64,000 nt of DNA, taken from contig NZ_JAJTTF010000002.1 in the NCBI RefSeq assembly GCF_021341785.1, forward strand, positions 186,001 to 250,000. Direction: 5' to 3'. The notes under the pieces were generated by a model, which did no database searches, had not been told where the DNA came from, and saw nothing but the letters and a program-made list of their open reading frames with translations. Source of the stretch: Microbacterium sp. Au-Mic1 (GTDB lineage: Bacteria; Actinomycetota; Actinomycetes; Actinomycetales; Microbacteriaceae). Shown here piece after piece: positions 32,268 to 41,295 of this stretch. Positions within the stretch are counted from its first letter, which is position 1. Each line of letters starts with the position of its first letter. Position numbers and translations under genes: made by a program.

Positions 32268-34466
32268 TCAGCCCTTGCTGACGATCGGCACGTGCGGATC
32301 CTTCTGATGCCGCAGCCAGATCGTCGACAGGGCCGGGATGGTCAGGGTCGCCTGGGGAGAGCCGTTCTCGACATCGGTCGCGTACACGAGTCCGAGATTG
32401 CCCTCGCCGTGCCCGCCGAACTCGGCGGCGTCGGTGTTCAGCACCTCGGTCCACCCGTCCGCGAGCGGCAGATCGAGCCGGACGCCGTGCCTCGTGGAGC
32501 CCGCGAAGTTGCTGATCACCGCCAGATGCCCGCCGTGCGCATCGCGGCGAACGAACGCGACGATGTTCGGATCCCAGTCCGGTGCGCCGATCCGCGTGAA
32601 CGAGCTGCTGTCGTGATCGCGCTCCCACAGCGGGGCGTTCTGCCGGTACGTGCTGTTCAGCGCGCCCACGAACTCCTGCAGCTGCCGGTGCGAGGGCTGG
32701 TCGAGCAGCCACCAGTCCAGGCCGCGGTCCACGGACCACTCCGAGAGCTGCCCGAACTCCTGGCCCATGAACAGCAGGTTCTTACCCGGGTGCCCCCACA
32801 TGTAGCCGAGATACGCACGCACGTTCGCGAGCTTGGCGGCATGGTCGCCGGGCATCTTCGACAGCAGACTGCCCTTGCCGTGCACGACCTCGTCGTGGCT
32901 GATGGGCAGGATGTAGTTCTCGCCGAACGCGTAGACGAACGAGAACGTCATCTCGCCCTGATGGTGCGAGCGGTACAGCGGGTCGCGCTCGATGTAGACG
33001 AGCGAGTCGTTCATCCAGCCCATGTTCCACTTGAACCCGAAGCCGAGCCCGTTGTGATCGGTGGGGGCGGTCACGCCCGGGAAGCTCGTCGACTCCTCGG
33101 CGACCATCACGATGCCGGGGTGCTTGCGGTACGCGGTCGCGTTGACCTCCTGCAGGAACCGGATCGCCTCCAGGTTCTCCCGTCCGCCGTGCACGTTGGG
33201 CTCCCACTCGCCGTCGTTGCGCGAGTAGTCCAGGTACAGCATGGAGGCGACGGCGTCGACGCGCAGCCCGTCGGCGTGGAACTCGTCCAGCCAGAACAGC
33301 GCGTTCGCCACGAGGAAGTTGCGCACCTCGTTGCGGCCGTAGTCGAAGATGAGCGTTCCCCAGTCGCGATGCTCGCCGCGGCGCGGGTCCGGGTGCTCGT
33401 AGACGGCCTCGCCGTCGAAGCGGGCGAGGGCGAAGGCGTCCTTCGGGAAATGCCCGGGGACCCAGTCGATGATCACGCCGATGCCGGCCTGATGCAGCCG
33501 GTCGATGAGGTGCTTCAGGTCGTCGGGCTCGCCGTAGCGATGCGTGGCCGCGTAATAGCCGGTCACCTGATAGCCCCAGGAGCCGGTGAATGGGTGCTCC
33601 GCCACGGGCATGAACTCCACGTGCGTGAAGCCGGTGGCGGTGACGTGCTCGATGAGCTCGTCGGCGATATCGCGGTAGCCGAGGCCCGGGCGCCAGGATC
33701 CGAGGTGCAGCTCGTAGACGCTCATCGGCTGTGCGACGGCGTGCGTGGCCGCACGGCGGGTCATCCACGCTCCGTCGCCCCAGGAGTACTCCGAGCGGGT
33801 GACGATCGAGGCCGTGGCGGGCGGGACCTCGGCGAGCTGCGCCATCGGATCCGCCTTCAGGATCCAGGTGCCGTGCGCGGTGAGGATCTCGTACTTGTAG
33901 TGCGCGCCGACGTCCACACCGGGGAGGAACAGCTCCCACACGCCGCTCGAACCCATCGAGCGCATCGCGTCCAGGCGCCCGTCCCACTCGTTGTGGTCGC
34001 CGACGACCCGGACCGCCTTCGCGTGCGGCGCCCACACGGCGAATGCGGTGCCCTGGTCCCCGTCGACGAAGCGCGGGTGCGCGCCGAGCGCCTCCCACAG
34101 GCGTTCGTGGCGGCCTTCGCGGATGAGGTGCAGGTCGAGCTCGCCGATGGTGGGGGCGTGCCGGTACGGGTCGGCGGAGATCCAGTCCGGAGCGTCGCCG
34201 TACGTCGCCTTGATCCGGTAAGCGCCCGCGGGTCCCGTCACCTCGCCCTCCCAGATGCCCTCGGCGAGGTGCGTGAGCGGCACCTCGACGCCGCCGTCGA
34301 GCAGTACGGATACGCCCTTGGCGAGCGGGCGCAACGCTCGCACGATCGTCACGCGTCTGCCACCCGAGTCGGGCTGCGGGTGCGCTCCGAGCACGGAGTG
34401 CGGGTCGTGGTGCGAGCCCGAGGCCACCGCCTCGAGCACAGCCTCGTCGATCGCAGTGGTGATCAT
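32268..34466 (-). CDS. glgB: 1,4-alpha-glucan branching enzyme
   Basis: The 732-aa GH13 enzyme has an N-terminal CBM48-like region (about 135-230), then a TIM barrel with nucleophile D404 ('GLRVDAVASMLYLDYSR') and acid/base E457 ('MVAEESTSFPG'). It also shows the GlgB-typical 'FMGQEFGQ' and a C-terminal beta domain. It introduces alpha-1,6 branches into glucan in the cytoplasm. The ATG overlaps the glgE stop (ATGA, 34466-34463), an operon arrangement seen in GlgE-pathway bacteria. An extra N-terminal domain of about 110 residues is normal for actinobacterial GlgB. Confidence 0.96.
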   Translation of the reverse strand: MITTAIDEAVLEAVASGSHHDPHSVLGAHPQPDSGGRRVTIVRALRPLAKGVSVLLDGGVEVPLTHLAEGIWEGEVTGPAGAYRIKATYGDAPDWISADPYRHAPTIGELDLHLIREGRHERLWEALGAHPRFVDGDQGTAFAVWAPHAKAVRVVGDHNEWDGRLDAMRSMGSSGVWELFLPGVDVGAHYKYEILTAHGTWILKADPMAQLAEVPPATASIVTRSEYSWGDGAWMTRRAATHAVAQPMSVYELHLGSWRPGLGYRDIADELIEHVTATGFTHVEFMPVAEHPFTGSWGYQVTGYYAATHRYGEPDDLKHLIDRLHQAGIGVIIDWVPGHFPKDAFALARFDGEAVYEHPDPRRGEHRDWGTLIFDYGRNEVRNFLVANALFWLDEFHADGLRVDAVASMLYLDYSRNDGEWEPNVHGGRENLEAIRFLQEVNATAYRKHPGIVMVAEESTSFPGVTAPTDHNGLGFGFKWNMGWMNDSLVYIERDPLYRSHHQGEMTFSFVYAFGENYILPISHDEVVHGKGSLLSKMPGDHAAKLANVRAYLGYMWGHPGKNLLFMGQEFGQLSEWSVDRGLDWWLLDQPSHRQLQEFVGALNSTYRQNAPLWERDHDSSSFTRIGAPDWDPNIVAFVRRDAHGGHLAVISNFAGSTRHGVRLDLPLADGWTEVLNTDAAEFGGHGEGNLGLVYATDVENGSPQATLTIPALSTIWLRHQKDPHVPIVSKG

Positions 34467-36544
34467 GGCTGCCCCTTCACATGGAGGATGTGCACCGGCT
34501 CCGTGAAGGCGTCCAGGCGCACGAAATTGTGATCCGTCCAGGTCCAGACGGATCCGGTGACGAGGTCCTCGACCTCGTACGCCGTTCCGGGCTCGACTCC
34601 CCAGGCGAGGGTGTCGAGATGCACGGTCGTCTGCCGCACCGAGTGCGGGTCGACGTTGGCGACGACGATGATCGTGTCGCCCGAGTCCGTGCCGGTGAAG
34701 GGCGCGTCCAGGTGCTTGGAGAACACCAGGACCGCGTCGTCGTCGCTCCAGTGCAGCTGCAGATTGCGCAGCTGCCGCAGCGCCGGATGTGCACGACGGA
34801 TCTCGTTGAGCCGCGTCAGGTAGGGCGCGAGCGAGCGTCCCTCCGCCTCGGCCTTCGCCCAGTCGCGCAGCTTGTACTCGTACTTCTCGTTGTCGATGTT
34901 CTCCTCCGAGCCCGGACGGGCGACGTTCTCGAACAGCTCGTAGCCGGCGTACACGCCGTACAGGGGAGCCCCGGTCGCGGCGATCGCGGCACGGATCTTG
35001 TAGGCCGCGCGCCCGCCGAACTGGAGGTACTCGGTGAGGATGTCGGGGGTGTTCACGAACAAGTTCGGCCGCATGTAGTCGGCCGTCTCGTGCGAGACGG
35101 AGAGCAGGAACTCCTCCAGCTCCGCCTTCGTGTTGCGCCAGGTGAAGTAGCTGTAGCTCTGCTGGAATCCGACGGCGGCGAGACCCCGCATGGGCGCCGG
35201 GCGGGTGAACGCCTCGGCGAGGAACACCACGTCCGGATGCTTGGTGTTCACGGTGCGGATGAGCCACTCCCAGAACCGCAGCGGCTTGGTGTGGGGGTTG
35301 TCCACGCGGAAGATCTTGACGCCCTGCGCGATCCAGTGCTCCACGATCCGCAGCACCTCGGTGTACAGGCCCACCGGATCCCGGTCGAAGTTCAGCGGGT
35401 AGATGTCCTGGTACTTCTTCGGAGGGTTCTCCGCGTACGCGATGGTGCCGTCGGGGAGCTCTGTGAACCACTCCGGGTGCGCCTTCACCCAGGGGTGGTC
35501 GGGGGCTGCCTGCAGCGCGAGGTCGAGCGCGACCTCGAGGCCCAGCGCGTTCGCCTTCTCCACGAAAGCGCGGAAGTCCGCGAGGGTGCCGAGATCGGGG
35601 TGCACGGCGTCGTGCCCGCCCTCCGTCGCTCCGACGGCCCAGGGCGAACCCGGGTCCGCGGGTCCTGCGGTGAGCGTGTTGTTCGGCCCCTTGCGGTTGA
35701 GGCGGCCGATCGGGTGGATCGGGGGGAGGTACAGCACGTCGAAGCCCATCGCGGCGACCGCGGGGAGGCGCTCGGCCGCGGTGGAGAACGTGCCGCTCGC
35801 GATCGTGCCGTCGGCGGTGCGCACGGCGCCCTCGGAGCGCGGGAAGAACTCGTACCACGCGGCGGCCCCGGCGATCGTTCGCTCGACCAGGATCGTCTGC
35901 CACGGCGTCGCCGAATCGAGTGCCGTGAGCGGACGGTCGGCGAAGAGGGCGGCCAGCTCCGGGTCGGTCGCGACGGCGAGCGCCTCCTCCGCGGTCCCAC
36001 CGGGGGAACTCAGCCCCTCGGCGACGGCGGCGAGGCGCTTGCGCTCGGGCTTCGGACGGGACTTGTCCTTCGCGGCGCGCGTCAGCAGCTGCGCGCCGAG
36101 CGCGCGCATCACCTCGACGTCCACGCCGGCGGCGATCTTCAGCTCCGCCGCATGAGCCCAGGTGGCGAACTCGTCGGCGAACGCCTCGAAGCGGAACGTC
36201 CACGCGTTCGTCTCGTCGAGGGCGACGTCGACCTGCCAGCGGTCGGTCCCGTCGCCCCTCGGCGTGAGGCGGTGCAGGCTCTCCTGATGGTTCGGCGTGC
36301 GCAGCCGCAGGTGGACCCCGATGATGTCGTGGCCCTCGCGGAAGGCCACGACCCGGAACGGGATCACCTCGCCGGCGAACGCCTTGGGGTGGAAGCCCTC
36401 GGGTGCCGCGGGGGACGGATCCGCCAGCGGGATGCGCGTGGTCTGTGCGTCCGCCGCATCGTTGTCGGGCAGTGCGCGCACCGGGATCTGCGCGGTGCTG
36501 CGGAGAGCATCGGACGAGGACTGTGCGGCAGATCGTTCGGACAC
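34463..36544 (-). CDS. glgE: Alpha-1,4-glucan:maltose-1-phosphate maltosyltransferase
   Basis: The 693-aa GH13_3 enzyme has the GlgE signatures 'VALDLALQAAPDHPWVKAHPEWF' (residues 338-360), nucleophile D415 in 'RVDNPHTKP' and acid E444 in 'FLAEAFTRP'. It adds maltosyl units from maltose-1-phosphate to a growing alpha-glucan in the cytoplasm. The N-terminal domain S/N of about 220 residues is present. It precedes and overlaps glgB. The treS and maltokinase genes that often accompany it are not in the window, so maltose-1-phosphate must come from genes elsewhere. GTG start, with TAGGTT four bases upstream on the minus strand. Confidence 0.96.
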   Translation of the reverse strand: MSERSAAQSSSDALRSTAQIPVRALPDNDAADAQTTRIPLADPSPAAPEGFHPKAFAGEVIPFRVVAFREGHDIIGVHLRLRTPNHQESLHRLTPRGDGTDRWQVDVALDETNAWTFRFEAFADEFATWAHAAELKIAAGVDVEVMRALGAQLLTRAAKDKSRPKPERKRLAAVAEGLSSPGGTAEEALAVATDPELAALFADRPLTALDSATPWQTILVERTIAGAAAWYEFFPRSEGAVRTADGTIASGTFSTAAERLPAVAAMGFDVLYLPPIHPIGRLNRKGPNNTLTAGPADPGSPWAVGATEGGHDAVHPDLGTLADFRAFVEKANALGLEVALDLALQAAPDHPWVKAHPEWFTELPDGTIAYAENPPKKYQDIYPLNFDRDPVGLYTEVLRIVEHWIAQGVKIFRVDNPHTKPLRFWEWLIRTVNTKHPDVVFLAEAFTRPAPMRGLAAVGFQQSYSYFTWRNTKAELEEFLLSVSHETADYMRPNLFVNTPDILTEYLQFGGRAAYKIRAAIAATGAPLYGVYAGYELFENVARPGSEENIDNEKYEYKLRDWAKAEAEGRSLAPYLTRLNEIRRAHPALRQLRNLQLHWSDDDAVLVFSKHLDAPFTGTDSGDTIIVVANVDPHSVRQTTVHLDTLAWGVEPGTAYEVEDLVTGSVWTWTDHNFVRLDAFTEPVHILHVKGQP

Positions 36545-36590
36545 ACCCTGAACCTACCGCGCTCCGAGGTCGGAAGAGGTAACGGGCGGG

Positions 36591-38690
36591 TCACTCCGCG
36601 CGGAAGAGTCGCATCGACGTGCCGGGAAGGGCCAGCAGGTCACCCGGCCGGTGCACCGTCTCGACGGCCGAGGGGCGTTCGTCCGCGCTCGACCAGAGCG
36701 CGACGTACCGCGACACGCCGTCGATCACGGGCAGTCGGACATCGATCGGCGACTCGGTGCCGTGCACGACGAGGAGGATCCGATTGAAGGCCTCGGTGTC
36801 GGGCGTGGACGACGCCACGTACTGCAGCGTGCGGTTGCGGGGGTCGTTCCACTGCTCGACCTCCATCGTGTCGCCGTCCTGATCGAACCAGTCCATGACC
36901 GAGGCGTTCGGGATGTGCTCGCCGAGACGGGCGTATCGGAGCGGGCGCAGGGCCGGGTTCTCGTCGCGCAGCCTGGTGAGCAGCGACGCGTGTGCGAACA
37001 GGTCCTGCTGCCAGGGCTCGTGCTCCCAGTTCAGCCAGCTGAGCGCCGAGTCCTGGCAGTACGCGTTGTTGTTGCCGCGCTGGGTGCGCCCGAACTCGTC
37101 GCCGGCGGTGAGCATCGGCACGCCGGCCGAGAACATCAGGGTGCCCAGCAGATTGCGCATCGCCTTGCGCCGGGCGGCGAGGATGGCGGGGTCGTCGGTG
37201 GGTCCCTCGGCGCCATGGTTGAAGGAACGGTTCATGTCGGCGCCGTCGTGGTTGTTCTCGCCGTTGGCCTCGTTGTGCTTGACGTCGTAGGAGACCAGAT
37301 CGTGCAGGGTGAAGCCGTCGTGCGCCGTGACGAAGTTGATGCTGGCGAGCGGGCCCCGCTCGTCGCTGAACGTGTTCGCGGATCCCGCGAGGCGGTTCGC
37401 GAATCCGCCGATGCCGGTCGGCGCAGAGGCCCGCCGGGCGTAGTCGATGTCACTGAGCCAGAAGTTGCGCACGCGATCCCGGTAGCGGTCGTTCCACTCG
37501 CTCCACCCGGTCGGGAAGTTGCCGGTCTGCCAGCCGCCGAAACCCACATCCCAGGGTTCGGCGATGATCTTGACGTCGGCGAGCACCGGATCCGTTCTGA
37601 TCGCCTGCAGCAGCGGATGCTCCGGCGTGTAGGCGTTCGCCTCGTCGCGCCCGAGTGCGGTGGCCAGATCGAAGCGGAATCCGTCGACCTGCATCTCGGT
37701 CGTCCAGTAACGCAGGGAGTCCAGCACCAGACGCGCCGCTGCCGGGGTGGCCGTGTCCAGGGTGTTGCCGCAACCGGTGGTGTCGATGTAGCTGCCGTCC
37801 TGCTGCTGCCGGTAGTAGAGCGCGTTGTCGATGCCGCGCAGGCTCGTGCGCGGGCCGCCGATGCCCTCTTCGTTCGTGTGGTTGTACACGACGTCGAGGA
37901 TCACCTCGATGCCGGCCTCGTGCAGGAGCTTCACCATGCCCTTGAACTCGCGCAGCACGGCCTCGGGCCCGCCCTTGCGCGCATCCTCGGTCGCGTACGC
38001 CGTGTGCGGCGTGAAGAAGTTCAGGGTGTTGTAGCCCCAGTAGTTCGTCAGGCCGCGGTCCAGCAGCCGCGGCTCCGACGCGAACGCCTGCACCGGCAGC
38101 AGCTCGACGGCGGTGATGCCGAGCTCCTGGTAGTACGCGATCATCGCGGGGTTCGCGACTCCGGCATAGGTGCCGTGGAGCGCGGGCGGCACACCGGGGT
38201 GGCGCTTGGTCAGCCCCTTGACGTGGCCCTCGTAGATCACGGTGCGGTCGAGGGGCGTCTGCGGCTTGGCGACGTCGCCCCAGTCGAATCCGTCGGCGAT
38301 GACGACCGAGCGCCATTCCTCGTAACCGTCGCCCTGGGCGAGGCCCCGCCCGTACGGGTCGAGCAGGAGCGTCTCCGGGTTGAACGTGTTGCCAGGGCTG
38401 TGTGCCCCGTCCACGCGCAGAGCGTAGCGCGTTCCCGGCTGCAGCAGCTCGGTCGTGATCTCCCACACGCCTCCGGGCTCGCGCTCGAGCGCGAGCTGTG
38501 CGGTCTCCCAGTCCAGGTCGGTCTCATCGAAGATCACGAGCTCGATCGCGGACGCGTTCTGCGACCAGACGCGCAGCGTGGCGGTCCCGTCGTGGAGTCG
38601 GACGCCGAGGTCGTCCAGGGACGGGCTGCACAGGGAGCAGGTGTCGCCGTCGGGTGCCGGCGTCTCGTCCTCTATCGCATGCGGACACAT
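36591..38690 (-). CDS. glgX: Glycogen debranching protein GlgX, with N-terminal Cys/His cluster
   Basis: The 699-aa GH13_11 isoamylase-type enzyme has a CBM48 region ('GTATLRVWSQNASAIELVIFDE'), 'VILDVVYNHTNEE', nucleophile region 'GFRFDLATALGRDE', acid region 'KIIAEPWDVG' and 'VNFVTAHDGFTLHDLVSYD'. It hydrolyses alpha-1,6 branches of glycogen or limit dextrins. The N-terminus is unusual: MCPH with C18-x-x-C21 gives C2, H4, C18, C21, a possible metal-binding knuckle. The start is supported by TATTCT seven bases upstream on the minus strand. It lies 46 bp upstream of glgE on the same strand but has its own promoter. Confidence 0.95.
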   Translation of the reverse strand: MCPHAIEDETPAPDGDTCSLCSPSLDDLGVRLHDGTATLRVWSQNASAIELVIFDETDLDWETAQLALEREPGGVWEITTELLQPGTRYALRVDGAHSPGNTFNPETLLLDPYGRGLAQGDGYEEWRSVVIADGFDWGDVAKPQTPLDRTVIYEGHVKGLTKRHPGVPPALHGTYAGVANPAMIAYYQELGITAVELLPVQAFASEPRLLDRGLTNYWGYNTLNFFTPHTAYATEDARKGGPEAVLREFKGMVKLLHEAGIEVILDVVYNHTNEEGIGGPRTSLRGIDNALYYRQQQDGSYIDTTGCGNTLDTATPAAARLVLDSLRYWTTEMQVDGFRFDLATALGRDEANAYTPEHPLLQAIRTDPVLADVKIIAEPWDVGFGGWQTGNFPTGWSEWNDRYRDRVRNFWLSDIDYARRASAPTGIGGFANRLAGSANTFSDERGPLASINFVTAHDGFTLHDLVSYDVKHNEANGENNHDGADMNRSFNHGAEGPTDDPAILAARRKAMRNLLGTLMFSAGVPMLTAGDEFGRTQRGNNNAYCQDSALSWLNWEHEPWQQDLFAHASLLTRLRDENPALRPLRYARLGEHIPNASVMDWFDQDGDTMEVEQWNDPRNRTLQYVASSTPDTEAFNRILLVVHGTESPIDVRLPVIDGVSRYVALWSSADERPSAVETVHRPGDLLALPGTSMRLFRAE

Positions 38691-38703
38691 GAGGGACAGA
38701 ATA
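38691..38703 (-). promoter_or_regulatory. Leaderless promoter of glgX
   Basis: On the minus strand TATTCT (38703-38698) is followed by seven bases and ATG at 38690. Confidence 0.55.
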
Positions 38704-38789
38704 CGCGGCAGGAGCCGGTCGGGATGCTACCGCGTCCCGCGATCCGTGCCACCGAGTCCCGTCCCAGGCCGAGGTGCGAGAGTGGTGGA

Positions 38790-39959
38790 GTGCACTACCT
38801 GGATCATGCGGCCACCACCGACCTGCGGCCCGAAGCCGCCGACGAGTGGCTGCGCGTCGCCCGGCAGACCGGCAACGCCTCCTCCACGCACGGCGCCGGA
38901 CAGCGGGCACGTCGGATCCTGGAGGAGTCGCGCGAGCGTCTCGCGTCGGCACTGGGGTGTGATCCGATCGAGGTCGTGCTCACCTCGGGGGGCACCGAGT
39001 CGGTGAACCTCGCCGTACAGGGACTGTGGCGCTCCCGTCCGGAGGGGAGCGACGCGATCGTGCTTCCGGACGGGGAGCACCACGCGACGCTCGACACCGT
39101 CGCCGCACTCGCGGCAGGGGGCGCCCGCGTGAGGCCGGTCGGCCTGGACGCGGTGGGGCGGATCCCCGTCGACGCCTTCGCCGCTGCGCTCGCATCGGAC
39201 GGAGTGGCCCTGGCCACCGCGCTGATCGCGAACAACGAGGTGGGCACGGTCAACGACGCCGCCGCGCTCGCCGGCTCCGCCGCGTCGGCCGGGGTTCCCC
39301 TGCATCTGGACGCCGTCGCGGCTTTCGGGCATCTGCCGCTGTCGTTCGCGAAGCTCCGCGGCGACGCGCCGGCGGGTGCCGGCCTCGTGGCGCTCAGCGT
39401 CGCTGGGCACAAGATCGGCGCGCCCACCGGCACGGGGGCGCTCGTCGTCACCCGCACGGCCCGCCTCGCGCCGCTGCAGCACGGCGGAGGGCAGCAGCGC
39501 GGACTCCGCTCCGGCACGCAGGACGTCGCCGGTGCTGCAGCGTTCGCGCTCGCCGCGGAGCTCGCCGTCGCCGAGCGAGCCGCGGAGTCCGTGCGGCTGG
39601 GTGCGCTGCGCGATCGTCTCGTGGCGGGGATCCGCGAGCGGGTGCCCGCCTCCGAGGTGCTCGGGGATCCGGATCCCGCTGGGCGGCTGCCGGGCAACGC
39701 GCACCTGCTGTTCCCCGGCGCGCCGAGCGAGAGCCTGCTTTTCCTGCTCGACGTGGCGGGGGTCTCGGCTTCGGCCGGATCCGCCTGCCAGGCCGGGATC
39801 GCGGAGCCCTCGCACGTCGTCCAGGCTCTCGGACGCAGCGAGGCCGAGGCGCGCAGCGTGATCCGGTTCACGCTGGGGCGGACCTCGTCCGACGCCGACG
39901 TCGACGCGGTGCTCACAGCGATCGGCGGCGCGTACGAACGGGCTTCAGGCGCGGCGTAG
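38790..39959 (+). CDS. Cysteine desulfurase (NifS/IscS family)
   Basis: The 389-aa class V PLP enzyme has '[14 protein letters not shown]' at the N-terminus, PLP lysine K208 in '[15 protein letters not shown]', '[12 protein letters not shown]', and the active Cys C333 in '[11 protein letters not shown]'. It removes sulfur from Cys as a persulfide. It lies 137 bp upstream of mnmA on the same strand, so providing sulfur for tRNA 2-thiolation is the likely role (the NifS-MnmA pairing is common in Gram-positives). Start: GTG at 38790, six bases after GAGAGT. The family length is about 385-400. Confidence 0.92.
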   Translation: MHYLDHAATTDLRPEAADEWLRVARQTGNASSTHGAGQRARRILEESRERLASALGCDPIEVVLTSGGTESVNLAVQGLWRSRPEGSDAIVLPDGEHHATLDTVAALAAGGARVRPVGLDAVGRIPVDAFAAALASDGVALATALIANNEVGTVNDAAALAGSAASAGVPLHLDAVAAFGHLPLSFAKLRGDAPAGAGLVALSVAGHKIGAPTGTGALVVTRTARLAPLQHGGGQQRGLRSGTQDVAGAAAFALAAELAVAERAAESVRLGALRDRLVAGIRERVPASEVLGDPDPAGRLPGNAHLLFPGAPSESLLFLLDVAGVSASAGSACQAGIAEPSHVVQALGRSEAEARSVIRFTLGRTSSDADVDAVLTAIGGAYERASGAA

Positions 39960-40013
39960 CCCCGGGGTCGTCGGGCGAGCACCGGTGGAGCCGGAGCGAG
40001 ACGAGGCACGCTG

Positions 40014-40033
40014 ACACCCAGGACGGGGTGTTT
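40014..40033 (+). terminator. Weak hairpin after the cysteine desulfurase gene
   Basis: ACACCC (40014-40019) and GGGTGT (40026-40031) with a 6-base loop, followed by TT. The stem is only 6 bp, so partial read-through to mnmA is possible. Confidence 0.35.
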
Positions 40034-40084
40034 CGCCGCGGTCGCGGTCGTGCGGCGCCCGGCGCCTGCTCAGTCGTGCGCTCG

Positions 40085-40096
40085 TACACTGGATCC
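40085..40096 (+). promoter_or_regulatory. Leaderless promoter of mnmA
   Basis: TACACT (40085-40090), GGATCC, then ATG at 40097. Confidence 0.6.
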
Positions 40097-41194
40097 ATGC
40101 GTGTGCTGGCGGCGATGAGCGGGGGAGTGGACTCCGCGGTGGCGGCGGCGCGCGCCGTCGAGGCGGGTCACGACGTCGTCGGCGTGCACCTCGCGCTGTC
40201 GCGTGCGGGTGGAACCCTGCGCACCGGCAGCCGCGGCTGCTGCACGATCGAGGACGCGATGGATGCACGCCGCGCGGCCGACCTCCTCGGGATCCCGTTC
40301 TACGTCTGGGACTTCTCCGAGCGGTTCCGCGAGGACGTGATCGACGACTTCGTCGCGGAGTACCGCGCCGGCCGCACACCGAATCCGTGCCTGCGCTGCA
40401 ACGAGAAGATCAAGTTCGCCGCTCTCCTGGAGCGTGCGATGGAGCTCGGTTTCGACGCCGTGTGCACCGGACACTACGCCACGCTCGTCGACGGCACCGA
40501 CGGCCTCGAACTCCACCGCGCCTCCGATGCGGCCAAGGACCAGTCCTACGTGCTGGGTGTGCTGAACGCCGAGCAGCTCGCGCACACCTACTTCCCGCTC
40601 GGATCCACGCCGTCCAAGGCGCTCGTGCGGGCCGAGGCCGCGGAGCGCGGATTGAGCGTGGCGCAGAAGCCCGACAGCCACGACATCTGCTTCATCCCGG
40701 ACGGCGACACCCGCGGCTGGCTGGCCGAGAAGGTCGGCGCCGAGCAGGGAGAGATCCTGGACCGGGGCGGCAACGTCGTCGGCACGCACGACGGCGCGCA
40801 CGCGTTCACGGTCGGGCAGCGCCGTGGACTGCGCCTCGGCGTGCCCGCCCCCGACGGCAAGCCGCGGTTCGTGCTCGAGGTGCGCCCGGTGTCGAACACC
40901 GTCGTGGTCGGCCCGAAGGAAGCACTCGCGATCGCCGAGATCTCGGGCGAGCGGCGCTCCTGGGCAGGAGCTGCGCCGGTCGCGGAGGAGTTCCTCTGCG
41001 AGGTGCAGATCCGGGCGCACGCGGATCCGGTGCCTGCGCGCGCGTTCGTCGCGGAGGATGCGATCCGGGTCGTTCCCGACGAGCCGCTCGACGGCGTGGC
41101 GCCCGGTCAGAGCGCCGTGCTGTATGTCGGAACACGGGTGCTCGGCCAGTTCACCATCGATCGCACGGTGTCGGCGGTGCCTGCCGGGGTGTGA
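40097..41194 (+). CDS. mnmA: tRNA 2-thiouridylase MnmA
   Basis: The 365-aa enzyme begins '[20 protein letters not shown]' with the PP-loop SGGVDS. It has catalytic cysteines C98 ('[14 protein letters not shown]') and C198 ('[11 protein letters not shown]'), plus the C-terminal beta domains. It adenylates and thiolates U34 of tRNA-Lys, -Glu and -Gln, using sulfur that the cysteine desulfurase upstream probably supplies. Length is normal. The ATG is six bases after TACACT and there is no Shine-Dalgarno. Confidence 0.96.
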   Translation: MRVLAAMSGGVDSAVAAARAVEAGHDVVGVHLALSRAGGTLRTGSRGCCTIEDAMDARRAADLLGIPFYVWDFSERFREDVIDDFVAEYRAGRTPNPCLRCNEKIKFAALLERAMELGFDAVCTGHYATLVDGTDGLELHRASDAAKDQSYVLGVLNAEQLAHTYFPLGSTPSKALVRAEAAERGLSVAQKPDSHDICFIPDGDTRGWLAEKVGAEQGEILDRGGNVVGTHDGAHAFTVGQRRGLRLGVPAPDGKPRFVLEVRPVSNTVVVGPKEALAIAEISGERRSWAGAAPVAEEFLCEVQIRAHADPVPARAFVAEDAIRVVPDEPLDGVAPGQSAVLYVGTRVLGQFTIDRTVSAVPAGV

Positions 41195-41295
41195 GCCCGC
41201 TGTCGTCGTCGACGACGTCGGTCGTCGGCGATGTCATCTGTGATCGGCGTGCGCGGGACTCTGTGATGGGTGCACTGCCCGACGGAGGAGCCGCC

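Noticed and set aside
32268..36203. A single 1311-codon frame covering glgB and part of glgE
   Set aside because: The first part is out-of-frame glgE sequence. The real glgB starts at 34466 with an ATGA overlap and the family N-terminus.
36651..39959. A long plus-strand frame running into the cysteine desulfurase
   Set aside because: Everything before 38790 is antisense to glgX. The desulfurase begins at GTG 38790 with 'YLDHAATT'.
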